From: Anthopleura xanthogrammica
Taxonomy: Eukaryota > Cnidaria > Anthozoa > Actiniaria > Actiniidae
Length of the DNA: 64,000 nucleotides
Reading direction: 5' to 3'
Assembly (NCBI GenBank): GCA_964019055.1
Contig: OZ025221.1
Location: 9,181,993-9,245,992, forward strand
Shown here: positions 47,626 through 59,900 of the stretch, in pieces
Position numbering within the stretch: the stretch's first letter is position 1
Layout of the letters: the number at the start of each line of letters is the position of its first letter
The notes under the pieces: model-generated
What the model was told of the DNA's origin: nothing
The model's database searches: none
What the model saw: only the letters and a program-made list of their open reading frames with translations
Program-made: the position numbers and the translations under genes

Positions 47626-48436
47626 ATGCGCAACTGATTGAGTTAACTAATGATATCTGCGTAGGTGCTAAATGCTCATAGAATATGATGAGTTGCGTGT
47701 TAAAACCGTGAGTAAACACTTAACAAGCTTTAGGGTGTTTCTTGATCTGTTTTGTTTTTATAGATGTTTCTCGACTTCGTACTTTTCATTTCTGTCTGAG
47801 AAAATGAAATAAAAAAACTCACAATTTGTAAAAAAAAAAATCATTTATTAGGTTGTCAAAGAAAGCATGAATGATTTTATTCAACCTTCCATCCCACCCA
47901 CCCACCATTCATTCTCTTATTCATTTCATCGCAGACACCATGTTATTTATCGTAACTCAACCGACATAAGATTTAACATCAATAAACAATTTGTTTGAAT
48001 AAAAATTTAAATTTAATGACATAACCATTTTGATTTAAACTGAGAAGGGAATTATGACCAGTTCAATTACCGGTCTTTGAGCTTTATGGCGGAAACATTA
48101 AGAGAATCCGTAGAATATACTAGCTGACCGGCCTCTTCCTGGGCTTTCCTGCTCGTGTGAACGACTCTCACTGCAAACACGTGAGGCACAGAAATTCAAA
48201 GAACAGTAGAAAGTCTTAGTAAATACATATTCAAAAATTTCATCGTTAAGCTATAGTGTCAAGGTCTTCTCGCTTGTTCTGCTTGTTCGTTCATCGTTCG
48301 TCCCTCCGTAGGATTTGCTTTCATTCGATCGGCCACCCATCGGTTGCGCTTTTTGTCTGTCCGTCCGTGCGTTTGTTCTGCGATCGTTTGTGCTCCTCCT
48401 ATCTTGTTCTCAGTTTAGATTCTTCTTCTTGCAGCA
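47626..48436. other. Intergenic / 3' flank of the minus-strand GPCR
   Basis: No gene seen. Confidence 0.4.
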
Positions 48437-49372
48437 TCAGATTCTTATATTCTTCTTTTCTCTACGTTTTTCCTTTTTTGCAGCGTTCAACCCATGACAG
48501 TCACGGAAGAGCTTCTTCGTGAAATATCGAAAACGTTTCAAAAAGAAAGATGATATCAAAGGCGTGACAGACGAGCCAAGCATTGCCATGGTAACGAAGG
48601 TAACAAACGTTATACCTAGTGACGATTTCGAAGTCGTCGGGTCTGCGAGAAAAATGTACCAAATGAGCTCTGGAATGCCTGCAATAATGTAACTGAATCC
48701 TAAGAAAATAACCACTTTGATGGCATTTCGCAAACGTAGTCTTGCTATTAACTTGTCTTTTTTCAATCTTGCTGTTACGTTTTTCTTGAAATACAGAGAA
48801 TGGACGCTCACTAGGCAGGACGTCGTGATGGCTATCATCGGTAGGACTCCATTGAAGACGAAGCATGACCAGTAGTATAAGCGAACTTGGACGACAGCTG
48901 TTGGTTTGCTAGTTGCCGGGCAACCGAGGATGTACTTGATCAATACAGCTATGGTTTGAAAGGATATCGCGATTACCCAACACACAGCCACAATCAAACG
49001 TTGCTTTCTTACAATGAAGTTAGTCTTAATCTTCAACGGTGTCTTCACTGCAAGACAGTGATCTAGGGTGATTAAAATATGCAGGTAGGTTGATAAATAT
49101 TTACACACCCAGCCAACGTCTTCACCAGAGAAAACTATACATTTTGTATCGTCAATCAATAAATCATTCGAGCTAAAATTGAGCAAGATTGTTGGGCCAA
49201 AGAACATTAAAAGTACAGTATCAGAGATAGCAAGATTGAGAAGTAGGTAATTCATAGTCGTCCTCATTTGTCTGTTAAGCAAAATCACCAAACAAATCAG
49301 CGCATTGCTTAAAACTCCAAAAATCGTGACGAGAGAAAAACTTACACGAAAAATAGTGTTGTCAAGAGACAT
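48437..49372 (-). CDS. Divergent class A GPCR-like protein lacking core activation motifs, 311 aa
   Basis: Intact single-exon ORF with seven hydrophobic segments and clear kinship to its neighbours: LVILLNRQMRTTMNYLLLNL and AISD (D51) match the 39808 receptor. The conserved switches are changed. GN of TM1 is SN (N23 kept), DRY is DHC (104-106), the TM6 motif is AGIPE (no Trp), and NPxxY of TM7 reads TPLIS. The TM3 Cys (C78) remains. The C-terminus is a basic Lys/Arg run. The frame is fully open, so it is not an obvious pseudogene; it may be a non-signalling or constitutively biased receptor, or a recently relaxed gene. It faces the 44345 gene in convergent orientation. Confidence 0.78.
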   Translation of the reverse strand: MSLDNTIFRVSFSLVTIFGVLSNALICLVILLNRQMRTTMNYLLLNLAISDTVLLMFFGPTILLNFSSNDLLIDDTKCIVFSGEDVGWVCKYLSTYLHILITLDHCLAVKTPLKIKTNFIVRKQRLIVAVCWVIAISFQTIAVLIKYILGCPATSKPTAVVQVRLYYWSCFVFNGVLPMIAITTSCLVSVHSLYFKKNVTARLKKDKLIARLRLRNAIKVVIFLGFSYIIAGIPELIWYIFLADPTTSKSSLGITFVTFVTMAMLGSSVTPLISSFFLKRFRYFTKKLFRDCHGLNAAKKEKRREKKNIRI

Positions 49373-51337
49373 GATCGAGACACGAGCGAGAGCTTAACTA
49401 ATCTCCCTCCAGAAATATTTCATTTTTATGAGCTTTGACCATCTAGCAGTCATCAGTAGCGCGGAATGATATCAAAAATTAGGTTATATAATCAATAGTC
49501 CTTTGTGATAATTATAAATTTAACATCACTCTCTGAAAAACACGTGAGTTTCGCAAACGTATCCGTCCACGTGAGGCCACAAAATCTTTAAAAAAGCTAC
49601 AAATTATATATTTTGTATCAAAATGTAACTGAACTCAATCATGCACCTGCTTGTGGCAACTTAACGCGATATTTCAAAACATGTTTTCTCGTATCACACA
49701 TGGACTTTCTATTGGCTCAAAACGTACTTTAGAAAAACGATAATGGGATTTACAATAGATGATAAATGGTTGACAAATAACTCCAAATGTCAAGAATTCG
49801 TCTCTGGAAAATCCGGTAATTGATCCGCAAAATTATTTTATAAAATTCTTTTTTAGGAATAGAAAGAATTTTAAGCAAAAAGTAATTAGAATGATATAGA
49901 ATTTAATGCTGATTACAAAAATGAAAAGAAAAGTGGAGTGTCCCGAGCTCGTTTTTGAGATAATGAAATTTTAATTTTAAGCATCTTCACAAGTTTTCGA
50001 AAGAAAAATGGCGGAAACCAAGCTTTGCACAAAATAATTTATGAACTCAAAAACTAAAAAAGCTATGGAAGTAATTTTCTCAGGACATCTAATTTAAACG
50101 TTATTTTCGAGAAATAACTATAGTAGAAATATTTAAAGAAAATTGTGAGAATAAGCTAAGAATAATACATTTGTTCAACGTCGACTTAGCTATAGCATTA
50201 GAACATTACTCCAGCAGACTGGCAAAACGTGAAATTTATCTTACTAAACTTGCCTCTTTTGGAAACGGCGTGGGTTGGGGATGGGAGATGAGAACATAAA
50301 CACGAGCAAAATTTCACGTTTTTTTTTTTGATTATGGAAACGTGTTTGCGATTTTTTGTTATGAAATATGTTCCAGCATTTATTGGGCCATTTCATGTCA
50401 TTATTACTATCAATCATTTTTTTAGTTTTTAGGAAGCACACATCGTAGCTACGGAGTGAGTAACATCCTTTCACAAGTGCTAACGAACAAATAAACCCTT
50501 TTAAAACGTCAATTAAAAATAGTAAAGGAAACTATTATATTTTCTAAACGATCTGATAGAAGACATCTCTTTTGCACGATTGGATTGGATATAGAAGTCA
50601 CGTGATTAACAGGCTTGATGTGATTGGATAAAATTGTTATTATGACTACCCACAAGTATTTTAGTAAATCTGAGTTATGGAAATCTTTTATTCGCCTTCA
50701 GCATTTATTCAATTTCCTGATAGCTAAGTTTTCGTTTCCTTTAGACCAGTCAACTTGCACGCACAATTTTGTTTAAGGATTTGTTTTATAATACACGATG
50801 GACAGTGAAAATGTTCCCTGCTTTGTAGACTCGATTTTTTTACACTCAAAGTATTCGCCAAATTTTTTTGAGCGTAAAAACATCGAGTCGTGAAAAAAAC
50901 GATTTATACATGTTTTTTAATGACTGTTTAATGATGGCTTAAGAAGGAATATAATCCTGAGTTATAGACAGTAATTATAATAGGAACAATATCGATGATA
51001 ATTTCGACATATTATATGGCAAAAAGAGCCTTTTACCTTGGGCGTAATGTTTTCCAAATTTAGATCACGAGCCATTTCCAAATTTAACGGTTGTGCATGA
51101 GAAGACACAAGAATATGGATACAACTCAAACAAAGAATCTTATTCTCTAGGAGATAATACGTGATCTGTGATGGGAAAACATTACACCCAAGCTGAAGAG
51201 GGCTAATAGATATTTTCATCATGCAGGCGAACATCACGATAACTGTTACTCTCATTAAAACGGTCAGGTTTGGTTGTTTCCGTATTAATGGATTAACCTG
51301 TTCAAGCAATATTTTAGAGTAATGGCACTTGTATCCT
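49373..51337. other. Intergenic DNA, one dispersed repeat at 49905-50020
   Basis: 49905-50020 matches 964-1085. The minus-strand ORF 50962-51354 has no known domain and is probably chance. Confidence 0.45.
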
Positions 51338-52150
51338 GAAGGTAGTGTTGCCATGGTGCTAGGGACAAGTGTTTTGTTTTCCTTCCCCAGGGGACAACAA
51401 CAAAAAAGAAATAGCCCTTGCAGTATAGGGTCAACCTATCTTATGAGAGCACGTTCACATGAAGGTAGGGTGGCCCTGGTGCTAGGGACAAGTGTTTTCC
51501 TTCCCCAGGGGACAACAACAAAAAAGAAATAGCCCTTGCAGTATAGGGTCAACCTATCTTATGAGAGAACGTTCACATGAAGGTAGTGTTGCCATGGTGC
51601 TAGGGACAAGTGTTTTGTTTTCCTTCCCCAGGGGACAACAACAAAAAAGAAATAGCCCTTGCAGTATAGGGTCAACCTATCTTATGAGAGCACGTTCACA
51701 TGAAGGTAGTGTTGCCATGGTGCTAGGGACAAGTGTTTTGTTTTCCTTCCCCAGGGGACAACAACAAAAAGAAATAGCCCTTGCAGTATAGGGTCAACCT
51801 ATCTTATGAGAGAACGTTCACATGAAGGTAGGTTGGCCCTGGTGCTAGGGACAAGTGTTTTGTTTTCCTTCCCCAGGGGACAACAACAAAAAGAAATAGC
51901 CCTTGCAGTATAGGGTCAACCTATCTTATGAGAGAACGTTCACATGAAGGTAGTGTTGCCCTGGTGCTAGGGACAAGTGTTTTGTTTTCCTTCCCCAGGG
52001 GACAACAACAAAAAGAAATAGCCCTTGCAGTATAGGGTCAACCTATCTTATGAGAGCACGTTCACATGAAGGTATAAGGTGGCCCTGGTGCTAGGTACAA
52101 GTCTATTCCTTCCCCAGGGGACAACAAAAACAAGAGTTTGCCCTAGAAGG
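51338..52150. repeat. ~122-bp minisatellite, six units and a partial
   Basis: GAAGGTAG begins units at 51338, 51461, 51579, 51702, 51824, 51946 and 52068 (spacings 123, 118, 123, 122, 122, 122). Each holds CCTTCCCCAGGGGACAACAA and TAGGGTCAACCTATCTTATG. Confidence 0.93.
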
Positions 52151-52170
52151 GTTACCCTACCTTAGCATCA

Positions 52171-52436
52171 TATACACCTATTCTAATTAACGTTGATAAC
52201 GGGAGATCTGAGATGGTCGATCTGAGACCTATAGGAATTGTGGAAGACTGAATGCTCACTTCATAAATATTGTGAATGCATAGTTGCAATCACGCTTGAA
52301 TGGTATTGAATTGCTAATTTGTGTCACTTATCGCATTAATTCACAAAAATTCATGTTGACACCCACCAATTCCTATTGATCTCAGATCGACCATTCCAGA
52401 TATCCCGATATCAACGTCAATTGAAATAGGTGTATA
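52171..52436. mobile_element. 266-bp MITE with ~70-bp TIRs
   Basis: TATACACCTATTCTAATTAA...GGTCGATCTGAGACC is mirrored by the right end ...AATTGAAATAGGTGTATA. Ends 58 bp from the stop codon of the minus-strand GPCR, so it is probably in that gene's 3' UTR or just beyond. Confidence 0.8.
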
Positions 52437-52493
52437 AATGGTGGACATAGTCAGGGTTACTCATTCAATTTTTCCTTTGTTCTTCTTACAGCA

Positions 52494-53498
52494 TTACAAC
52501 TTGGTATCAAAGCATTCTACATCACGACCCTGAGTAAGAGTCACGGCAGTCACGCCATCTTGTCCGTCCCGATCCCCAGCAGGCAGGTGGTCACTCCTGT
52601 CTCTCTCCAACCAACAACAACAAACCAGCTTCTTCAAAAAATACCGAAATCGTTCTCCATGAAGTGTATAGATAATGGGATTGACGGCAGAATTCAAGGT
52701 CACCATAGCAACACATACGGGATACGCAACATCGCTGCTTACGTAACGAGGAGCATAGGCATCGACAAGAAAAATCGTTAATTCAGGTATCCATGACAAC
52801 GTGTAGATACCGCTGACCATTAGTACCAACTTGGTTGCTTTGATTCGTCGTTTTCTTTCGTAGAGTTGGTTATTGACCTGGACGATTTCTCGCTTGAACC
52901 ACAACGAATAGACAATCCTTGAGTACAAGATACACATTGTAGTGACTGGAATGATGCCGATGATGACGAAACATAGTAAGCTGTAGACCTTGTAGGAGTA
53001 CACCGCTGGCCACCTAGATTTGCAGAAGCCTAAATCCGGGTCGTATCGCTTCACTGCAAATCCGATAGAATTCCAAGAAATTGCAAACACCCAACAACTA
53101 AGTACTAGAAACCTAAGCTTACAACTAGTGATGCTGTTACTATGGTGATGGTAAGGCTTGGTGACAGCTTGATACCTTTCGATTGCTATGGCAACGAGAA
53201 CGTAAGCTGATGCATAGCCTCCCATCCATGCAAAGCTTTCCCCGGTGATAAAAATGCAGAAAAGATCTCCTGCTGAGCCTACAGGATGTGTGAACGAGTC
53301 TCTGAAGATGAAAGATGGGCTAAAGAATACTAGTAAGAGAAGGTCGGAAATGGCGAGGTTCACGAGGAGATAGTTCATTGGTGTTCGCATTGGTTTGTTG
53401 AGAAGAACGACAAGGCAAACCAGGATATTACCAGTCACTCCTGTTATGGTCACCAAGGAGAAGGCAGTCCTGACAGCGACATGGACATTGATCCTCAT
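52494..53498 (-). CDS. Class A GPCR, 334 aa, close paralogue of the 39808 gene
   Basis: The start is ATG at 53498. Upstream in-frame codons lack an ATG, and this start aligns residue-for-residue with the 39808 receptor (N24, ERY 107-109 in both). Landmarks: GVTGN, NLAISD, C81 with a loop-2 Cys in LGFCKSRW, ERY, SWIPE in TM6, NPIIY in TM7, and a CCC cluster after helix 8 for lipidation. The C-tail is longer than in the paralogue. A TTTTTTCCAG splice acceptor lies about 30 bp upstream of the ATG (53530 region, minus strand), so the coding exon is probably preceded by a non-coding exon. Ligand unknown; a peptide or small amine is the family expectation. Confidence 0.93.
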   Translation of the reverse strand: MRINVHVAVRTAFSLVTITGVTGNILVCLVVLLNKPMRTPMNYLLVNLAISDLLLLVFFSPSFIFRDSFTHPVGSAGDLFCIFITGESFAWMGGYASAYVLVAIAIERYQAVTKPYHHHSNSITSCKLRFLVLSCWVFAISWNSIGFAVKRYDPDLGFCKSRWPAVYSYKVYSLLCFVIIGIIPVTTMCILYSRIVYSLWFKREIVQVNNQLYERKRRIKATKLVLMVSGIYTLSWIPELTIFLVDAYAPRYVSSDVAYPVCVAMVTLNSAVNPIIYTLHGERFRYFLKKLVCCCWLERDRSDHLPAGDRDGQDGVTAVTLTQGRDVECFDTKL

Positions 53499-53539
53499 GA
53501 TGATCACGAATTAGTCAGATGAAATCACTGGAAAAAAGA

Positions 53540-53947
53540 AAGGGTTGGGTTGATAACTGGGACGGACAGAACGAAGAAGAAAAAAACAACGAAAAGAGAA
53601 TAAATGAATGAATAAAAGAATAAACAAATAAGTGAGTGAGTGTATGAACAAATAAGAAGGAACCTTTGTGGTAACATGAGTGAATAGTGAAGGAAAATAA
53701 GAGGAAGAAAGAAAGGAAAAAAAAGTGAAAATGAGGAGTGAAAAAAAGATTAATTAATTGACTGGGTAAGTAGACGAGATACTGAACAAATGAGTAGGTA
53801 ATGAGGAAAGGAATAGTAAGGGAAAGAGGTAGGAAATAAAAAAATAATCAGTGAGTATCAAATCAAATCAATAAATGCCAGTAAAGTCTATTTTGGGTTT
53901 TCACTTTTATTCTCTTGTTCTCTTAAGAAAACAAATACCAAAGGGTA
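53540..53947. other. AAAG/AATGAATG-rich low-complexity flank
   Basis: GAAAGAAAGG and GAATGAATGAA-type sequence; no gene. Confidence 0.5.
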
Positions 53948-56900
53948 CCCCATGGTTTGGGTGGATTTTGGGTCATTTTGAGGTCTTTTCTAAAAGCTGG
54001 TAAAATTTCATTCAAGTGATTTATACATAAGGGGCGAGGAACGCCTGGTCAATATCGTGAATTTTACACCACCTCAAAATGCTCCATTTTGAGCTTAATC
54101 CGTTGGTGTAAAATTCATGAAATTGACCAGGCGTTCCTCGAACTCATTAGCCGTGGCTATGTGGTTTTTTCGGGTTTTTTGAAGGTTTTCAACAAGATAA
54201 TGTATTTTCCTCTTTTTGGAGCGTTTCCCGTGGACAATAACCCATGGTTTGGGTGGATTTGGGGTCATTTTGAGGTCTTTTCAAAAACCTGGTTAAATTT
54301 CATTCAAGTGATTTATACATAAGGGGCGAGGAACGCCTGGTCAATATCGTGAATTTTACACCACCTCAAAATGCTCCATTTTGAGCTTAATCCGTTGGTG
54401 TAAAATTCATGAAATTGACCAGGCGTTCCTCGAACTCATTAGCCGTGGCTATGTGGTTTTTTCGGGTTTTTTGAAGGTTTTCAGCAAGATAATGTATTTT
54501 CCTCTTTTTGGGGCGTTTCCCGTGGACAATAACCCATGGTTTGGGTGGATGTACGGCCATTTTGAGGTCTTTTCAAAAACCTGGTTAAATTTCATTCAAG
54601 TGATTTATACATAAGGGGCGAGGAACGCCTGGTCAATATCGTGAATTTTACACCACCTCAAAATGCTCCATTTTGAGCTTAATCCGTTGGTGTAAAATTC
54701 ATGAAATTGACCAGGCGTTCCTCGAACTCATTAGCCTTGGCTATGTGGTTTTTTCGGGTTTTTTGAAGGTTTTCAACAGGATAATGTATTTTCCTCTTTT
54801 TGGGGCGTTTCCCGTGGACAATAACCCGTGGTTTGGGTGGATTTGGGGTCATTTTGAGGTCTTTTCAAAAACCTGGTTAAATTTCATTCAAGTGATTTAT
54901 ACATAAGGGGCGAGGAACGCCTGGTCAATATCGTGAATTTTACACCACCTCAAAATGCTCCATTTTGAGCTTAATCCGTTGGTGTAAAATTCATGAAATT
55001 GACCAGGCGTTCCTCGAACTCATTAGCCGTGGCTATGTGGTTTTTTCGGGTTTTTTGAAGGTTTTCAGCAAGATAATGTATTTTCCTCTTTTTGGGGCGT
55101 TTCCCGTGGACAATAACCCATGGTTTGGGTGGATTTGGGGTCATTTTGAGGTCTTTTCAAAAACCTGGTTAAATTTCATTCAAGTGATTTATACATAAGG
55201 GGCGAGGAACGCCTGGTCAATATCGTGAATTTTACACCACCTCAAAATGCTCCATTTTGAGCTTAATCCGTTGGTGTAAAATTCATGAAATTGACCAGGC
55301 GTTCCTCGAACTCATTAGCCGTGGCTATGTGGTTTTTTCGGGTTTTTTGAAGGTTTTCAACAAGATAATGTATTTTCCTCTTTTTGGGGCGTTTCCCGTG
55401 GACAATAACCCATGGTTTGGGTGGATGTACGGCCATTTTGAGGTCTTTTCAAAAACCTGGTTAAATTTCATTCAAGTGATTTATACATAAGGGGCGAGGA
55501 ACGCCTGGTCAATATCGTGAATTTTACACCACCTCAAAATGCTCCATTTTGAGCTTAATCCGTTGGTGTAAAATTCATGAAATTGACCAGGCGTTCCTCG
55601 AACTCATTAGCCGTGGCTATGTGGTTTTTTCGGGTTTTTTGAAGGTTTTCAACAAGATAATGTATTTTCCTCTTTTTGGAGCGTTTCCCGTGGACAATAA
55701 CCCATGGTTTGGGTGGATTTGGGGTCATTTTGAGGTCTTTTCAAAAACCTGGTTAAATTTCATTCAAGTGATTTATACATAAGGGGCGAGGAACGCCTGG
55801 TCAATATCGTGAATTTTACACCACCTCAAAATGCTCCATTTTGAGCTTAATCCGTTGGTGTAAAATTCATGAAATTGACCAGGCGTTCCTCGAACTCATT
55901 AGCCGTGGCTATGTGGTTTTTTCGGGTTTTTTGAAGGTTTTCAACAAGATAATGTATTTTCCTCTTTTTGGAGCGTTTCCCGTGGACAATAACCCATGGT
56001 TTGGGTGGATTTGGGGTCATTTTGAGGTCTTTTCAAAAACCTGGTTAAATTTCATTCAAGTGATTTATACATAAGGGGCGAGGAACGCCTGGTCAATATC
56101 GTGAATTTTACACCACCTCAAAATGCTCCATTTTGAGCTTAATCCGTTGGTGTAAAATTCATGAAATTGACCAGGCGTTCCTCGAACTCATTAGCCGTGG
56201 CTATGTGGTTTTTTCGGGTTTTTTGAAGGTTTTCAACAAGATAATGTATTTTCCTCTTTTTGGAGCGTTTCCCGTGGACAATAACCCATGGTTTGGGTGG
56301 ATTTGGGGTCATTTTGAGGTCTTTTCAAAAACCTGGTTAAATTTCATTCAAGTGATTTATACATAAGGGGCGAGGAACGCCTGGTCAATATCGTGAATTT
56401 TACACCACCTCAAAATGCTCCATTTTGAGCTTAATCCGTTGGTGTAAAATTCATGAAATTGACCAGGCGTTCCTCGAACTCATTAGCCGTGGCTATGTGG
56501 TTTTTTCGGGTTTTTTGAAGGTTTTCAACAAGATAATGTATTTTCCTCTTTTTGGAGCGTTTCCCGTGGACAATAACCCATGGTTTGGGTGGATTTGGGG
56601 TCATTTTGAGGTCTTTTCAAAAACCTGGTTAAATTTCATTCAAGTGATTTATACATAAGGGGCGAGGAACGCCTGGTCAATATCGTGAATTTTACACCAC
56701 CTCAAAATGCTCCATTTTGAGCTTAATCCGTTGGTGTAAAATTCATGAAATTGACCAGGCGTTCCTCGAACTCATTAGCCGTGGCTATGTGGTTTTTACT
56801 GGTTTTTTGAAGGTTTTCAACAAGATAATGTATTTTCCTCTTTTTGGGGCGTTTCACGTGGACAATAACCCATAGTTTGGGTGGATTTGGGGCCATTTTG

Positions 56901-59900
56901 AGGTCTTTTCAAAAACCTGGTTAAATTTCATTCAAGTGATTTATACATAAGGGGCGAGGAACGCCTGGTCAATATCGTGAATTTTACACCACCTCAAAAT
57001 GCTCCATTTTGAGCTTAATCCGTTGGTGTAAAATTCATGAAATTGACCAGGCGTTCCTCGAACTCATTAGCCGTGGCTATGTGGTTTTTACTGGTTTTTT
57101 CGGGTTTTTTGAAGGTTTTCAACAAGACAATGTATTTTCCTCTTTTTGGGGCGTTTCCCGTGGACAATAACCCGTGGTTTGGGTGGATTTGGGGTCATTT
57201 TGAGGTCTTTTCAAAAACCTGGTTAAATTTCATTCAAGTGATTTATACATAAGGGGCGAGGAACGCCTGGTCAATATCGTGAATTTTACACCACCTCAAA
57301 ATGCTCCATTTTGAGCTTAATCCGTTGGTGTAAAATTCATGAAATTGACCAGGCGTTCCTCGAACTCATTAGCCGTGGCTATGTGGTTTTTACTGGTTTT
57401 TTGAAGGTTTTCAACAAGATAATGTATTTTCCTCTTTTTGGGGCGTTTCCCGTGGACAATAACCCGTGGTTTGGGTGGATTTGGGGTCATTTTGAGGTCT
57501 TTTCTAAAAGCTGGTTAAATTTCATTCAAGTGATTTATACATAAGGGGCGAGGAATGCCTGGTCAATATCGTGAATTTTACACCACCTCAAAATGCTCCA
57601 TTTTGAGCTTAATCCGTTGGTGTAAAATTCATGAAATTGACCAGGCGTTCCTCGAACTCATTAGCCGTGGCTATGTGGTTTTTACTGGTTTTTTGAAGGT
57701 TTTCAACAAGATAATGTATTTTCCTCTTTTTGGGGCGTTTCCCGTGGACAATAACCCATAGTTTGGGTGGATTTGGGGCCATTTTGAGGTCTTTTCAAAA
57801 ACCTGCTTAAATTTCATTCAAGTGATTTATACATAAGGGGCGAGGAACGCCTGGTCAATATCGTGAATTTTACACCACCTCAAAATGCTCCATTTTGAGC
57901 TTAATCCGTTGGTGTAAAATTCATGAAATTGACCAGGCGTTCCTCGAACTCATTAGCCGTGGCTATGTGGTTTTTACTGGTTTTTTCGGGTTTTTTGAAG
58001 GTTTTCAACAAGACAATGTATTTTCCTCTTTTTGGGGCGTTTCCCGTGGACAATAACCCATGGTTTGGGTGGATGTACGGCCATTTTGAGGTCTTTTCAA
58101 AAACCTGGTAAAATTTCATTCAAGTGATTTATACATAAGGGGCGAGGAACGCCTGGTCAATATCGTGAATTTTACACCACCTCAAAATGCTCTATTTTGA
58201 GCTTAATCCGTTGGTGTAAAATTCATGAAATTGACCAGGCGTTCCTCGAACTCATTAGCCTTGGCTATGTGGTTTTTTCGGGTTTTTTGAAGGTTTTCAA
58301 CAGGATAATGTATTTTCCTCTTTTTGGGGCGTTTCCCGTGGACAATAACCCGTGGTTTGGGTGGATTTGGGGTCATTTTGAGGTCTTTTCAAAAACCTGG
58401 TTAAATTTCATTCAAGTGATTTATACATAAGGGGCGAGGAATGCCTGGTCAATATCGTGAATTTTACACCACCTCAAAATGCTCCATTTTGAGCTTAATC
58501 CGTTGGTGTAAAATTCATGAAATTGACCAGGCGTTCCTCGAACTCATTAGCCGTGGCTATGTGGTTTTTACTGGTTTTTTGAAGGTTTTCAACAAGATAA
58601 TGTATTTTCCTCTTTTTGGGGCGTTTCACGTGGACAATAACCCATAGTTTGGGTGGATTTGGGGCCATTTTGAGGTCTTTTCAAAAACCTGGTTAAATTT
58701 CATTCAAGTGATTTATACATAAGGGGCGAGGAACGCCTGGTCAATATCGTGAATTTTACACCACCTCAAAATGCTCCATTTTGAGCTTAATCCGTTGGTG
58801 TAAAATTCATGAAATTGACCAGGCGTTCCTCGAACTCATTAGCCGTGGCTATGTGGTTTTTACTGGTTTTTTGAAGGTTTTCAACAAGATAATGTATTTT
58901 CCTCTTTTTGGGGCGTTTCACGTGGACAATAACCCATAGTTTGGGTGGATTTGGGGCCATTTTGAGGTCTTTTCAAAAACCTGGTTAAATTTCATTCAAG
59001 TGATTTATACATAAGGGGCGAGGAACGCCTGGTCAATATCGTGAATTTTACACCACCTCAAAATGCTCCATTTTGAGCTTAATCCGTTGGTGTAAAATTC
59101 ATGAAATTGACCAGGCGTTCCTCGAACTCATTAGCCGTGGCTATGTGGTTTTTACTGGTTTTTTCGGGTTTTTTGAAGGTTTTCAACAAGACAATGTATT
59201 TTCCTCTTTTTGGGGCGTTTCCCGTGGACAATAACCCATGGTTTGGGTGGATGTACGGCCATTTTGAGGTCTTTTCAAAAACCTGGTAAAATTTCATTCA
59301 AGTGATTTATACATAAGGGGCGAGGAACGCCTGGTCAATATCGTGAATTTTACACCACCTCAAAATGCTCTATTTTGAGCTTAATCCGTTGGTGTAAAAT
59401 TCATGAAATTGACCAGGCGTTCCTCGAACTCATTAGCCTTGGCTATGTGGTTTTTTCGGGTTTTTTGAAGGTTTTCAACAGGATAATGTATTTTCCTCTT
59501 TTTGGGGCGTTTCCCGTGGACAATAACCCGTGGTTTGGGTGGATTTGGGGTCATTTTGAGGTCTTTTCAAAAACCTGGTTAAATTTCATTCAAGTGATTT
59601 ATACATAAGGGGCGAGGAATGCCTGGTCAATATCGTGAATTTTACACCACCTCAAAATGCTCCATTTTGAGCTTAATCCGTTGGTGTAAAATTCATGAAA
59701 TTGACCAGGCGTTCCTCGAACTCATTAGCCGTGGCTATGTGGTTTTTACTGGTTTTTTGAAGGTTTTCAACAAGATAATGTATTTTCCTCTTTTTGGGGC
59801 GTTTCACGTGGACAATAACCCATAGTTTGGGTGGATTTGGGGCCATTTTGAGGTCTTTTCAAAAACCTGGTAAAATTTCATTCAAGTGATTTATACATAA

